The translations under genes were made by a program, and so were the position numbers. Below, in pieces: positions 24,843 to 34,088 of a stretch of 61,252 nt of DNA. Every line of letters begins with the position of its first letter. Position 1 is the stretch's first letter. The stretch is from Bacteroidales bacterium (GTDB lineage Bacteria; Bacteroidota; Bacteroidia; Bacteroidales; UBA12170). The stretch covers positions 1-61,252 of the forward strand of contig JADGDY010000009.1 in assembly GCA_016744655.1 (NCBI GenBank), in the 5' to 3' direction. The notes under the pieces are model-generated. The model was not told the DNA's origin, did no database searches, and saw only the letters and a list, made by a program, of their open reading frames with translations.

Positions 24843-25418
24843 ATGGATTATAAATCTGAATATTATCAGAAAGGTTTCTTAGGAAAAGTAAAACACATTT
24901 ATACAAAATTATTCTTTGTCGGATTAATTGGAGTTTTCATAATTATTTCCACTATTTTTTACGAAGGGAATGAAAAATCAAGTGGGAGAGGAAGCTCCTT
25001 AATGAACACATTTAAAGGCTTGACTTTTGAAAGCGGAATATATTATTTTGTTGCTGCACTTTTTGTGATTATTTTACTAATCATATATCTTTATTCTAGA
25101 TATAAAAATCAAAATATAATAGTTGGATTTTCATTTTTAGATAATGAAATGATAATTGCATCGAGAAGTATATTCTCATCTGATGTTAAAATAATAAATA
25201 TAGAATTTGGAAAAATATCGATTAAAACCTCTAAAATTTCTGATGGATTAACCTCTCAAATGTATGAATGCCTTATTCTTCAGGATACATCAAACATTCT
25301 AGGATACTTTATAAAGAATCATTTTACTTGGACTAAAGAAAATGAAATTAAAATACTGACGATAATTGATGAATATGAATTATTGAAATCAAATAAATCG
25401 ACAACATTTAAAAAATAA
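24843..25418 (+). CDS. Unknown two-helix membrane protein
   Basis: This 191-residue protein matches no family I recognise. It has two clear membrane helices (about 22-43, KLFFVGLIGVFIIISTIFY, and 67-88, YYFVAALFVIILLIIYLY). They are separated by a polar loop with GNEKSSGRGSS, and a cytoplasmic-looking C-terminal domain of about 100 residues is rich in Ile and Lys. It starts 44 bases after the YwqK-like gene and could share its transcript. Base composition is more AT-rich than its neighbours, which may point to recent acquisition. Confidence 0.6.
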   Translation: MDYKSEYYQKGFLGKVKHIYTKLFFVGLIGVFIIISTIFYEGNEKSSGRGSSLMNTFKGLTFESGIYYFVAALFVIILLIIYLYSRYKNQNIIVGFSFLDNEMIIASRSIFSSDVKIINIEFGKISIKTSKISDGLTSQMYECLILQDTSNILGYFIKNHFTWTKENEIKILTIIDEYELLKSNKSTTFKK

Positions 25419-25503
25419 TCATGTGTAGTTCTATATTGATTTATTTGATGAAGTAATCTCAATTTATAGGTTAACGAAAATTAAAGTAAAAAATGGAAGG
25501 ACT

Positions 25504-26508
25504 CTAAAACTCCTCATTCAATAACCAAGCGCTTTTGTTTTTATTGGCTTGAAACCATCTGAGTTGTTCTACTGCTTTTGCGCGATTGCTAAAGTTGGCA
25601 GCGCTAATTCTGTAAAGGCCATTTTTATTTTGTCCGGCAATGTATGCTTCAAAACCATCCACTTCTAATTCTGATAAAAGCTGGTCGGCGAATTTCTTTT
25701 CACCAAATGCACCACAGATGATATGAAAAGAGCCTTTAATTTCTTGTACTTGCTCGTTTATTATCATTTCTGGTTCTTCTACTTTTGGCTCCTCTATGAT
25801 TGTTTCTTCAGCAACTTCTAATGATACTATAACTGTATTATCTTTTTTAGCTTCCTCTAGATTTGTTTTAGATTCAGCAGGAGAAGTATGATTGGAATCG
25901 ATATTTACAATACTCGCTGATTGCTGAAAGTAGTTCCCTATTGGTTCTTTTATAAACCAAGCCAATACACTTAATATCATTAATGGAAGCGCTATTGCAG
26001 CAATTCTTCTAATAATAGGTGCTGAGTTTCTAATCTTCTTTTTAGCTTCAGGATGTAAGGTGATAACAGGCTCGTGAGTTCTATTTCTTAAGATAGGCTG
26101 TGCCATTATATCTGGCAAACCAAAATAAGAATCATCATAGTTTACGCTTAAATCTGGTGAGAATTCCATATGTCCACTTCTACTCATAGAGAGAAGGCCG
26201 AGATTTTCAAAGGAAACCTTGCCGTCATTCTGAATTTCATTTCTACAAAAATCGGCAAAAGTATCAATTAGTTGCAGGGCTTCTTTATAAGAATATTGGC
26301 TCTTTTTCACCAAGCTATGAGCAAGGAAACCATCATTATCTTTAATTTTAGAATTAAAAGCAATATGGCGGCCTGGAGGTGTTACTTTATGTGAAATAGC
26401 ATGAACTTCGGCAGAGTAGGAGTTGGTCAAAAAAGCACCCAAACCTGGAATGATCACCATTTCGTTCTCTCTAACTAATTCGCCAATATGTGCAGCTATA
26501 TCCATCAT
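25504..26508 (-). CDS. HU-domain and SPOR-domain membrane protein
   Basis: This 334-residue protein begins with a prokaryotic HU/CCDC81-like domain (MMDIAAHIGELVRENEMVII, PGLGAFLTN, GKVSFENLGLLSM; about 1-125). One membrane helix follows (about 172-188, AAIALPLMILSVLAWFI), then an acidic linker and a C-terminal SPOR domain (about 258-334, GSFHIICGAFGEKKFADQLL to the end). SPOR domains bind denuded peptidoglycan, so the HU-like part lies inside the cell and the SPOR part in the periplasm. Both ends could in principle touch DNA or protein and septal wall. It ends the five-gene operon. Confidence 0.85.
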   Translation of the reverse strand: MMDIAAHIGELVRENEMVIIPGLGAFLTNSYSAEVHAISHKVTPPGRHIAFNSKIKDNDGFLAHSLVKKSQYSYKEALQLIDTFADFCRNEIQNDGKVSFENLGLLSMSRSGHMEFSPDLSVNYDDSYFGLPDIMAQPILRNRTHEPVITLHPEAKKKIRNSAPIIRRIAAIALPLMILSVLAWFIKEPIGNYFQQSASIVNIDSNHTSPAESKTNLEEAKKDNTVIVSLEVAEETIIEEPKVEEPEMIINEQVQEIKGSFHIICGAFGEKKFADQLLSELEVDGFEAYIAGQNKNGLYRISAANFSNRAKAVEQLRWFQANKNKSAWLLNEEF

Positions 26509-26550
26509 TCACTAAAATTTTTGCTAAAATACACTCTATAATATTGAAAA

Positions 26551-27288
26551 TCAAGACTTGTTTGTAAGTTTTGATAAATCCTCGGGCGTATCAACTGATA
26601 GGCCTTCAATATCGGTGAGCTTCATGGAGATATTATATCCAGCCGAAAGCCATCTGAGCTGTTCCAATGATTCCGCAATTTCTAGAGGAGCTTGTGGAAG
26701 TTCACAAATCTCTTTAAGGGTTTCTGTTCTATAGGCATATAATCCAATGTGCTTATAAAACTCGTAATACTCTAAGTATTCTTCTTTTTCAACACCTCTT
26801 AAAAACGGAATGGCAGCTCGGCTAAAATATAATGCTTTCTGTTGCTCACCAATGACGACTTTAACGGAATTGGCATCAAAAAGTTCCCCAATATCATCAA
26901 TTTTTTTAGCTAGAGAACTTATTTGTGTTGTACTATTGATAAAGCTTTCCGTAACTTTCTCTATTTGAGATGGCTCTATGTAGGGTTCGTCACCTTGAAT
27001 ATTTACGACCACATCAAAATTTTCATCTTGCTGGCTTAAAACTTCATTACATCTGTCGGTTCCGCTTTGATGATGTTCGGCAGTCATCATGACTTCGCCT
27101 CCCCAAGATTTTACATGATCGTAGATTCTATCATCATCGGTGGCCACAATAACTTTTTGGAGAGCTTTGCAACTAGTGGCTTGTTCGTAGACTCTTCTAA
27201 TCATGGATACTCCATAGATTAAAGCCAATGGTTTCCCAGGAAATCGTGTGCTGGCATAGCGAGCAGGAATTACACCTAATATTTTCAT
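26551..27288 (-). CDS. kdsB: 3-deoxy-manno-octulosonate cytidylyltransferase
   Basis: This 245-residue enzyme makes CMP-Kdo for the LPS inner core. It has the nucleotide-binding start IPARYASTRFPGKPLA, the VATDDDRI segment, the conserved NIQGDEPYIEP and the YKHIGLYAYR motif. The length is normal. It sits four bases from the deoxynucleoside kinase within the minus-strand operon. Confidence 0.95.
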   Translation of the reverse strand: MKILGVIPARYASTRFPGKPLALIYGVSMIRRVYEQATSCKALQKVIVATDDDRIYDHVKSWGGEVMMTAEHHQSGTDRCNEVLSQQDENFDVVVNIQGDEPYIEPSQIEKVTESFINSTTQISSLAKKIDDIGELFDANSVKVVIGEQQKALYFSRAAIPFLRGVEKEEYLEYYEFYKHIGLYAYRTETLKEICELPQAPLEIAESLEQLRWLSAGYNISMKLTDIEGLSVDTPEDLSKLTNKS

Positions 27289-27291
27289 GAT

Positions 27292-27906
27292 TTAGAATAA
27301 ACCGTGAATTTCACCATTGATTTTCTCAATAATCATCCCCAAGTCTTCAGGGTTGTTGGCAAAATCAATATTGTCAACATCAATGATTAATAGCTTACCA
27401 TGAGTATAGTTAGTAATCCATTCCTCGTAACGCTCATTTAGTTTTTTTAAGTAATCGATACGAATAGACTCCTCGTAATCTCTTCCTCGTGACGCAATCT
27501 GACTCACCAAAGTAGAGACATTTGCTCTTAGGTAAATCAATAGATCTGGAGCTTCAATAAATGAACTCATCAACTCAAATAACGAAATATAGTTATCGAA
27601 ATCACGAGTGGTCATCAAGTTCATTTGATGCAAGTTTGGAGCAAAAATATAAGCATCCTCATAGATGGTTCTATCTTGGATGATGGTTTTGTTACTCTTT
27701 CTAATTTCAACTACCTGACGAAAACGGCTATTCAAAAAGTAAACCTGTAAATTGAAAGACCAACGTTTCATGTCATCGTAAAAACTATCCAAATATGGAT
27801 TGTCATCAACGCTTTCATAATAAGGTTTCCACTTCATTTGTTTGGCCAACAATCGGGTGAGTGTTGTTTTTCCTGAACCAATATTTCCTGCAATAGCTAA
27901 GTGCAT
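27292..27906 (-). CDS. Deoxynucleoside kinase
   Basis: The family start is MHLAIAGNIGSGKTTLTRLL, so I place the ATG at 27906 (204 residues). An in-frame start at 28017 would add 37 residues overlapping the upstream gene. P-loop GNIGSGKTT, the DRTIYED motif and the lid RGRDYEESI identify a deoxyadenosine/deoxyguanosine-type kinase of the dNK family, which phosphorylates salvaged deoxynucleosides. Exact base specificity is not visible. It begins 17 bases after the end of the unknown secreted protein gene. Confidence 0.88.
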   Translation of the reverse strand: MHLAIAGNIGSGKTTLTRLLAKQMKWKPYYESVDDNPYLDSFYDDMKRWSFNLQVYFLNSRFRQVVEIRKSNKTIIQDRTIYEDAYIFAPNLHQMNLMTTRDFDNYISLFELMSSFIEAPDLLIYLRANVSTLVSQIASRGRDYEESIRIDYLKKLNERYEEWITNYTHGKLLIIDVDNIDFANNPEDLGMIIEKINGEIHGLF

Positions 27907-27923
27907 CGTCTTGTATTTTAGTT

Positions 27924-28781
27924 TTACTTTATGTTCTTTTCCATGGAATAAATCAATACTCCTTTTGATGTGAGAAAGTTGATTCTTGCCGGATTTGAAT
28001 ACATATTTAGTGACCAATCGTTAAATTCTAAAACTGGAAGCGGATGATATGATTCTTCTCCAGTAATCAGATTATGAGCGATAAAGAAGCTGTTGCTGGT
28101 ATAATACAACATGTCTTCGTGCACTTGAATTTTTTTTAATCCGAACAATGCTAATTTCCTTACAAATCTACCATTTTCATCGAAAATATAAACCCCAGTT
28201 GATGGATTGTTAATAAAAAGTCTGTTGGCTTCCATCATCATGAAATTAGGCTGGGGATCTAGGTCCATTAATTCATCCAAAGCATCACCTCTAAAATCTA
28301 TTCTGTTGTCTTGATCTAATAATACTATTTCGGTGGTGTTAGCATCATAAACCCAGTAAGAATCGTTGTATTCATCGAGGCAAGCCATGGATGAATAGCT
28401 CAGGTTATTTACATCTAAATCTATGGGTTGGGGATTTCTATTAAGATTATAAAGGCTCAAAGTTCCTGCGTTTGCTAAATCCTGATTTAAAAATAGAATA
28501 TAAGAGTAAGTTTTATAGTAAAGTAAAACTCTTCTGGGATCTTTTGCATCTATACAAGTTAGCTTCCCTTGAAACATGGGGTAATAATTAGCGATAAATT
28601 CACCTGTAATATCAAGTTTAGTCAGATGTGATTTTGCTCCAATTAATAAATTCCCTCTGTCATCGCAACTGATCATACGGCCTTTGTATTGGGCTGTTTT
28701 TTCTTTTTCGAAATGATAATATTGACCAAAAGCAAAACTTTGGAGGAGGATAAAAATGATAATTATTGTGTGTTTAATCAT
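27924..28781 (-). CDS. Secreted protein of unknown function, probably beta-propeller
   Basis: This 285-residue protein has a signal peptide (MIKHTIIIIFILLQSFAFGQ) and no lipobox. The body is mostly short beta-strands with repeated NG/DG turns (GNLLIGAKSHLTKLDITGEF, STGVYIFDENGRFVRKL), suggesting a small propeller. I do not recognise a named family. It overlaps the GH3 gene by 8 bases, so translation is probably coupled, and a link between the two products is possible. Confidence 0.7.
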   Translation of the reverse strand: MIKHTIIIIFILLQSFAFGQYYHFEKEKTAQYKGRMISCDDRGNLLIGAKSHLTKLDITGEFIANYYPMFQGKLTCIDAKDPRRVLLYYKTYSYILFLNQDLANAGTLSLYNLNRNPQPIDLDVNNLSYSSMACLDEYNDSYWVYDANTTEIVLLDQDNRIDFRGDALDELMDLDPQPNFMMMEANRLFINNPSTGVYIFDENGRFVRKLALFGLKKIQVHEDMLYYTSNSFFIAHNLITGEESYHPLPVLEFNDWSLNMYSNPARINFLTSKGVLIYSMEKNIK

Positions 28782-30291
28782 AATGAATGCTTAATACTTC
28801 GTCAATAATAGGGCGTTGATTGAGTAAACGAGGGACTTTATGTTGCCCCCCTAATTTACCTTTACTTTTTAACCAAGCATAAAAGGTGCCAGGTTGTAAA
28901 CTAAGAAGTTGAGGAGGCTGAAGAATCATATTTTTATAGCGCTTGGCCTCGTAATCTGAATTCAAGGATTTTAATGCATTGTCTAAGGCATCTCCAAAAA
29001 CAGCTAAATCCTTCGGAGCTTTTATAAACTCAAACATCCAATCGTGCCTGGCCTGCTCGCCATTTTTGATATCTGCTGGACCAGCCATATATTCATCTAC
29101 AATGGCATCACATTTTTTGCAAGCCACTATTAAGGCGCGTTCCGCATTGTCTAATATGATCTCTTCTCCTACTAAGTTGATGAAGTATTTAGTTCGACCA
29201 GTGATAAGAAAACGATACGGATTGGTGGAGGTAAACATAATGGTATCGCCAATTTTATATCTCCAAAGTCCAGCATTTGTAGAAATAAGCATGGCATAAT
29301 TAATACCAGTTTTTACTTCGCCAAGAGGAATCACTTTTGGAGATTCGTTATCTATTTCACTCATGGGAATGAATTCGTAAAATATTCCATAATCGAGCAT
29401 CAATAGCATTTCGTTGCTATCGGTTCTGTCTTGAATGCCAAAAAATCCTTCCGAAGCATTATAGGTTTCTTGATAGTTGATGCCACTTGGCCCTACTAAT
29501 TCTTCAAATTGTTGACGATAGGGTTCGAACTTAACTCCTCCATGGATAAACACTTCTAAGTTAGGCCATACTTCTTTTAAATAGCGTTTGCCGCTTTTTT
29601 CTAGAATCCTCTTCACCAATAATAAAGACCACGATGGAACGCCAGATAATGAAGTAACATCCTCCTCCATAGTAATGAGCGCCATCTTTTCAATCTTACT
29701 TTCCCACTCGTCCATTAAAGCAATTTCTCTATTGGGAGTGCGAAGGATTTGTGCCCAGAAAGGAAGGTTTTCAATTAAAATAGCAGAAAGGTCACCATCG
29801 TAATACTCCTCGTTATGCACATCAGAAATATTATGACTACCTCCCATGGCAATGCTTCTGCCGTTAAAAACCATGGTTTCGGGATGGTTGTTCACATAAA
29901 TGGAAAGCATGTCTTTGCCAGCTTTAAAATGGCATTCTTCCAATGCATGTCGACTCACTGGAATATATTTGCTTTTCCCAGCCGTAGTGCCAGAGGATTT
30001 GGCAAACCATTTGATATCTGAAGGCCATAAAACATCTTGTTCGCCAGAGCGTAGTCTATCAATATAGGGCTTTAAGCTTTCGTAGGAATGTATGGGAACT
30101 CGTTCACGATATTGCTCGTAATTACGAATAGAATCGAAGTCGTATTTCTTTCCAAACTCGGTTTCTTTTCCAGCGTGCAAAAGTTTCTTGAACCACTCCT
30201 CTTGAACATCATGAGGATACTTCATGAATAAATCAATCTGATGAATTCGTTTTTTTATCACCCAAGTAATAACAGAATTAATAAAGGCCAT
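28774..30291 (-). CDS. GH3 auxin-responsive promoter family protein (acyl-adenylating enzyme fold)
   Basis: This 505-residue protein is of the GH3 family. It has the N-terminal HAGKETEFGKKYDF, the ATP-binding KSSGTTAGKSKYIPVS, and the NASEGFFGIQ and LWRYKIGDTI motifs. Plant GH3 proteins join amino acids to acids through acyl-AMP; the bacterial substrate is not known. It is the first gene of an operon leading into the unknown secreted protein, deoxynucleoside kinase, kdsB and HU/SPOR protein, and diverges from priA. Confidence 0.88.
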   Translation of the reverse strand: MAFINSVITWVIKKRIHQIDLFMKYPHDVQEEWFKKLLHAGKETEFGKKYDFDSIRNYEQYRERVPIHSYESLKPYIDRLRSGEQDVLWPSDIKWFAKSSGTTAGKSKYIPVSRHALEECHFKAGKDMLSIYVNNHPETMVFNGRSIAMGGSHNISDVHNEEYYDGDLSAILIENLPFWAQILRTPNREIALMDEWESKIEKMALITMEEDVTSLSGVPSWSLLLVKRILEKSGKRYLKEVWPNLEVFIHGGVKFEPYRQQFEELVGPSGINYQETYNASEGFFGIQDRTDSNEMLLMLDYGIFYEFIPMSEIDNESPKVIPLGEVKTGINYAMLISTNAGLWRYKIGDTIMFTSTNPYRFLITGRTKYFINLVGEEIILDNAERALIVACKKCDAIVDEYMAGPADIKNGEQARHDWMFEFIKAPKDLAVFGDALDNALKSLNSDYEAKRYKNMILQPPQLLSLQPGTFYAWLKSKGKLGGQHKVPRLLNQRPIIDEVLSIHYD

Positions 30292-30422
30292 ATAGAAATT
30301 TTAGGTGTTCAAATCTACAAAATTTAGGCTTCCAAAATTGCAATGTCACAGCCTATTTAATCATTGGTTTGATATTAATTTCATAAATACTCAAATCAGA
30401 AAGGAATAAGCCTATAATTTTC

Positions 30423-30430
30423 TAATTTTG
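30423..30430 (+). promoter_or_regulatory. -7 box very close to the priA start
   Basis: TAATTTTG matches TAnnTTTG and ends only 11 bases before the ATG at 30442, so the transcript would have an almost absent leader. Confidence 0.55.
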
Positions 30431-30441
30431 CAAATGGATTT

Positions 30442-32928
30442 ATGGATAGAAAAACACTTTTTGTAGAGGTTATTTTGCCGCTTCCTTTGGATGGAAGTTT
30501 CACCTATCGGGTACCCTTTGAGATGAATGATTTGGTAATTCAGGGAATGCGAGTTTTGGTGCAGTTTGGTACCCGGAAAGTTTATGCTGCATTGGTGAAA
30601 TCTGTCCATGAAAATATTCCACAAGATTATCAGCCAAAATATATTCTAGCTGTTTTAGATGCTCATCCTATTGTGAATCATCATCAACTGCAATTCTGGA
30701 CATGGATTTCTAAATATTATATCTCCGGATTAGGTGAAGTAATGAATGCTGCCTTACCCACTGCTTTTAAACTGAGTTCAGAATCTAAATTGGTTCTGAA
30801 TCCTGTTTTTGTAATTGGAAGTATTTCTTTGAATGAAAAAGAAGCTGCAATTCTTTCAGCTTTGCAAGGTCAAGACAATATCAGCATCAGTCAAGCTTCT
30901 CAAATTACTGATCTTAAAAAGGTGTTTCCTTTGATAAAAACCATGACCGAAAAAGGAATTGTGTTGATGGAAGAGGAGCTGGAAGACAAATACAAGGTAA
31001 GGAAAGAAACTCGGGTGCAATTGGTAGAGGACTATAGAAGCGAAGAAGCTTTACGAAAGCTTTTTAGTGAACTAGAAAAACGAGCCTTTAAGCAATTAGA
31101 AGTGGTAATGGCTTTTTTGCATTTATCGCAAAAGCGAGGTGGAAATCATGTTCATTTGTCTAAGAAAGAATTGATGGCACAATTGGACAATGGAGCTTCG
31201 GCTTATGCTTCTCTAGAGAAAAAAGGAATTTTTGATAGTTTTGAGCAAACCATTAGCCGTTTGGTAGATTTTGCCAAAGCAAAAGAAGTGGAAGATATCA
31301 CGCTCAGTTTTGCACAAAACGAAGCCTTGGAAGCTGTAAAGGAAAGTTTTGGAAAACAACCAGCTTGCTTATTGCATGGAATTACCGGAAGTGGAAAAAC
31401 CGAAATCTATATCAAGTTGATGGATGAGGTGATTAAACAAGGAAAGCAAGTGTTGTATTTACTTCCTGAGATTGCCTTAACCGCTCAAATTATTAATAGA
31501 TTAAGGAAGTATTTTGGTGAGAAAGTAGGTGTTTATCATTCCAGATATAATATCCACGAGCGTGTTGAAATCTGGAATAAGGTGTTAAATGAGGAGGAAG
31601 GTGCGCCGTCTTACCAAATCATCTTGTCGGCTCGTTCTGGCATATTTTTACCTTTTAAAAACCTGGGATTAATTATTGTTGACGAAGAACACGATAACAG
31701 CTATAAGCAATTTGATCCTGCTCCTCGATACCATGCTCGTGATGCTGCTTTAGTTTTGGCTCATCAGCACCAAGCAAAGGTGGTTTTAGGTTCGGCTACT
31801 CCTTCTGTTGAAACTTATTATAATGCGCGTTCTGGAAAGTACGGTTTGGTGAGTTTAACCGAGCGTTTTGGAGAAGGTCGTTTGCCCGAGATTCTGGTTT
31901 CTGATGTGAAACATGAAACCAAGAGAAAAACCATGAATGGGCATTTTTCTTCTTTCTTAATGATGCATGTAAAAGAAGCCTTGGAAAGAAACGAACAGGT
32001 TATCTTATTCCAAAATAGAAGAGGCTTTGCTCCAAGATTAGAATGTGAAGTCTGTAATTGGATTCCTGAATGTCCTAACTGTGACATTAGTTTGGTGTAT
32101 CATAAGAATCAAAACCGATTACGTTGTCATATTTGTGGGCATTCTACACATTTGATTCATACTTGTGGAGGTTGTGGTAGCAAAGAAGTAAGAATGAAAG
32201 GCTTTGGTACAGAAAAGCTGGAAGAGGATTTGTCTATTATTTTGCCAGAAGCCCGAATCAAACGTATGGATTTGGATACCACTAGGGCAAAAAATGCATT
32301 TGAAAAAATATTTGAGGATTTCGCTGATAAAAAGATTGATATTTTAGTTGGAACGCAGATGGTCACCAAAGGTTTGGATTTTGAGAATGTGAGTATTGTG
32401 GGTGTTTTAAATGCCGATAATATGATCAATTTCCCAGATTTTAGAGCTTTTGAGCGTAGTTTTCAAATGTTGGTTCAGGTGAGTGGACGAGCAGGTAGAA
32501 AAGAGAAAAAAGGAAAGGTGATTATCCAGTCTTTTAATCCTTATCATTCTGTTATTCGCTATGTGATAGAAAATAGTTATCAAAAGATGTATGACAGCCA
32601 GATTCTTGAACGTCGAAATTATAAGTATCCTCCATTTTATCGTTTGGTTCGTTTTACCCTTAAACATAAAGATTATCGCGTTCTCAATGAAGCCATGCAA
32701 GATTTTGCAAGTTTATTAAGAGAACATTTTGGTCCAAGAATTCTAGGTCCAGAATATCCTATGGTAGCAAGAATGAGGAACCTATACCTTAAAGAGATTT
32801 TGCTGAAACTTGAAAAAGGCTATCCCACCGAAAAATCACGCCAAGTTATCCATACTATCCTCGATGCTTTTAATAGTGGAAAGCAGTATAAAGCCATTCG
32901 CGTGGTGATTGATGTGGATCCTATTTAA
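30442..32928 (+). CDS. priA: Primosomal protein N' (PriA helicase)
   Basis: This 828-residue protein restarts stalled replication forks. It has the N-terminal 3' DNA-binding domain (ILPLPLDGSFTYRVPF), helicase domain I with Walker A GITGSGKTEI and DEEH box, and zinc-binding cysteines in CEVCNWIPECPNC and CHICGHSTHLIHTCGGC. Helicase domain II follows with GTQMVTKGLDFENV and VSGRAGR. Length and domain order are normal for Bacteroidota PriA. Confidence 0.95.
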   Translation: MDRKTLFVEVILPLPLDGSFTYRVPFEMNDLVIQGMRVLVQFGTRKVYAALVKSVHENIPQDYQPKYILAVLDAHPIVNHHQLQFWTWISKYYISGLGEVMNAALPTAFKLSSESKLVLNPVFVIGSISLNEKEAAILSALQGQDNISISQASQITDLKKVFPLIKTMTEKGIVLMEEELEDKYKVRKETRVQLVEDYRSEEALRKLFSELEKRAFKQLEVVMAFLHLSQKRGGNHVHLSKKELMAQLDNGASAYASLEKKGIFDSFEQTISRLVDFAKAKEVEDITLSFAQNEALEAVKESFGKQPACLLHGITGSGKTEIYIKLMDEVIKQGKQVLYLLPEIALTAQIINRLRKYFGEKVGVYHSRYNIHERVEIWNKVLNEEEGAPSYQIILSARSGIFLPFKNLGLIIVDEEHDNSYKQFDPAPRYHARDAALVLAHQHQAKVVLGSATPSVETYYNARSGKYGLVSLTERFGEGRLPEILVSDVKHETKRKTMNGHFSSFLMMHVKEALERNEQVILFQNRRGFAPRLECEVCNWIPECPNCDISLVYHKNQNRLRCHICGHSTHLIHTCGGCGSKEVRMKGFGTEKLEEDLSIILPEARIKRMDLDTTRAKNAFEKIFEDFADKKIDILVGTQMVTKGLDFENVSIVGVLNADNMINFPDFRAFERSFQMLVQVSGRAGRKEKKGKVIIQSFNPYHSVIRYVIENSYQKMYDSQILERRNYKYPPFYRLVRFTLKHKDYRVLNEAMQDFASLLREHFGPRILGPEYPMVARMRNLYLKEILLKLEKGYPTEKSRQVIHTILDAFNSGKQYKAIRVVIDVDPI

Positions 32929-33101
32929 TGAAAGGAGCCCTTATAATTTATAAAACTTCTTGAGCTTTTCTGGTAAGCCTAATCCAACAGGTGTTTAGAT
33001 TAGAGAGCTTGATTTTTTGAAGTTAAAAAACATTGAGGTTTATTCTTTAATCCTGCACTTACCTTAATCGTTTGGTACTTATTTAATGTAGTTTGACATT
33101 G

Positions 33102-33116
33102 GTGTCCCATTAAAAT
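33102..33116 (+). repeat. Left terminal inverted repeat of the IS4-type element
   Basis: GTGTCCCATTAAAAT matches the complement of 34074-34088 at 14 of 15 positions. Confidence 0.8.
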
Positions 33117-33218
33117 CATAAAAGGTTCTTTGAAGTATTTGAAATTTAGCTTCTTATAGAGTTTTTGAAACCCAACGGACTTGAATTTGTAGGTTTGTGT
33201 CAGATTAACCTGACAGTT

Positions 33219-34066
33219 ATGTTTCAAGATAAATATGTTTTCGCTCAATTAAGTTCATTTCTAAACCGAAGTAAGTTCAATCGTATCGTATCTAAATATG
33301 ATGGAGACAAATATGTAAAGCATTTTACTTGCTACAATCAATTACTTGCATTGATGTTTGGGCAACTTTCTAACCGTGAAAGTTTAAGAGATTTGATAGT
33401 CGCACTTGAAGCTCATTACTCCAAATGTTATCATTTAGGAATGGGCAAAAATGTATCAAAATCCTCTTTGGCTAGAGCCAATCAAGATAGAAATTATCTC
33501 ATCTTTGAAGAGTTTGCTTATTACTTGGTAAATGAAGCCAGAGGAAAACGTAAAATAGATATTTTCAAACTTAATGGAAACGCAGACTACCAAAAGATGT
33601 ACTATCGGATGTTACTATTGAATTAACTGGTTTTTACCCTAAACAACGCTATCCGAAGAAGCTTCGTTTAGTTCGGTTTTGGGATAAAGAGCAAGAACGT
33701 GAGTTCATGTTTTTAACAAATGCAACACACATATCAGCACTTCAGGTTGCTGAGCTTTATAAGAATCGATGGCAAGTTGAACTATTCTTTAAGTGGCTCA
33801 AGCAGCACCTGAAAATTAAGAAATATGGGGGTACAACTGAGAATGCTGTAAGAATACAAATCTATTCTGCAATATGCTCTTATTGTTTGGTCACATTGAT
33901 TCAAAAAGAGATGCAGATTAACCGAAGCACATATGAGAGTCTTCAAATTTTGAGTATCTCATTAACAGATAAAACTCACTTAAGAGACTTGTTTGTTAAA
34001 ACTAAATTTCAATATGACAAAGAACGATATGGCTTTAATGAGCCTAATTTATTTGATAATTTCTAA
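33219..34066 (+). pseudogene. IS4-family transposase with internal out-of-frame deletion
   Basis: The N-terminal part (from ATG 33219, MFQDKYVFAQLSSFLNRSKF) is the DUF4372 domain of IS4-type transposases and stays in frame to IDIFKLNGN near 33585. The sequence then jumps to the family segment PKDVLSDVTIELTG in another frame, so the N-terminal frame stops at 33626. The C-terminal part continues to 34066 (FMFLTNATHISALQVAEL, YKNRWQVELFFKWLKQHLKI with the catalytic Glu). The missing stretch holds the first two catalytic Asp residues, so the enzyme is dead. I compared it with IS4-type family members from memory. Confidence 0.88.
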
Positions 34067-34073
34067 TCTTCCC

Positions 34074-34088
34074 ATTTTTATGGGACAC
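34074..34088 (-). repeat. Right terminal inverted repeat of the IS4-type element
   Basis: ATTTTTATGGGACAC is the inverse of 33102-33116 with one mismatch. Confidence 0.8.

Larger units (their letters stand above)
33102..34088 (+). mobile_element. IS4-family insertion sequence remnant
   Basis: Terminal inverted repeats of 14/15 bases (GTGTCCCATTAAAAT at 33102-33116; ATTTTTATGGGACAC at 34074-34088) enclose a broken transposase, giving a 987-base element. The full family is about 1.3-1.4 kb, so roughly 0.4 kb has been lost from the middle. No exact target-site duplication is visible; TAGTTTGACAT to the left and TAGTTTGAGAT to the right are similar but not flush with the ends. Confidence 0.85.

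Noticed and set aside
33000..33248. 82-codon minus-strand frame across the IS left end
   Set aside because: It spans the boundary between chromosome and insertion sequence and the transposase start, with no family features.
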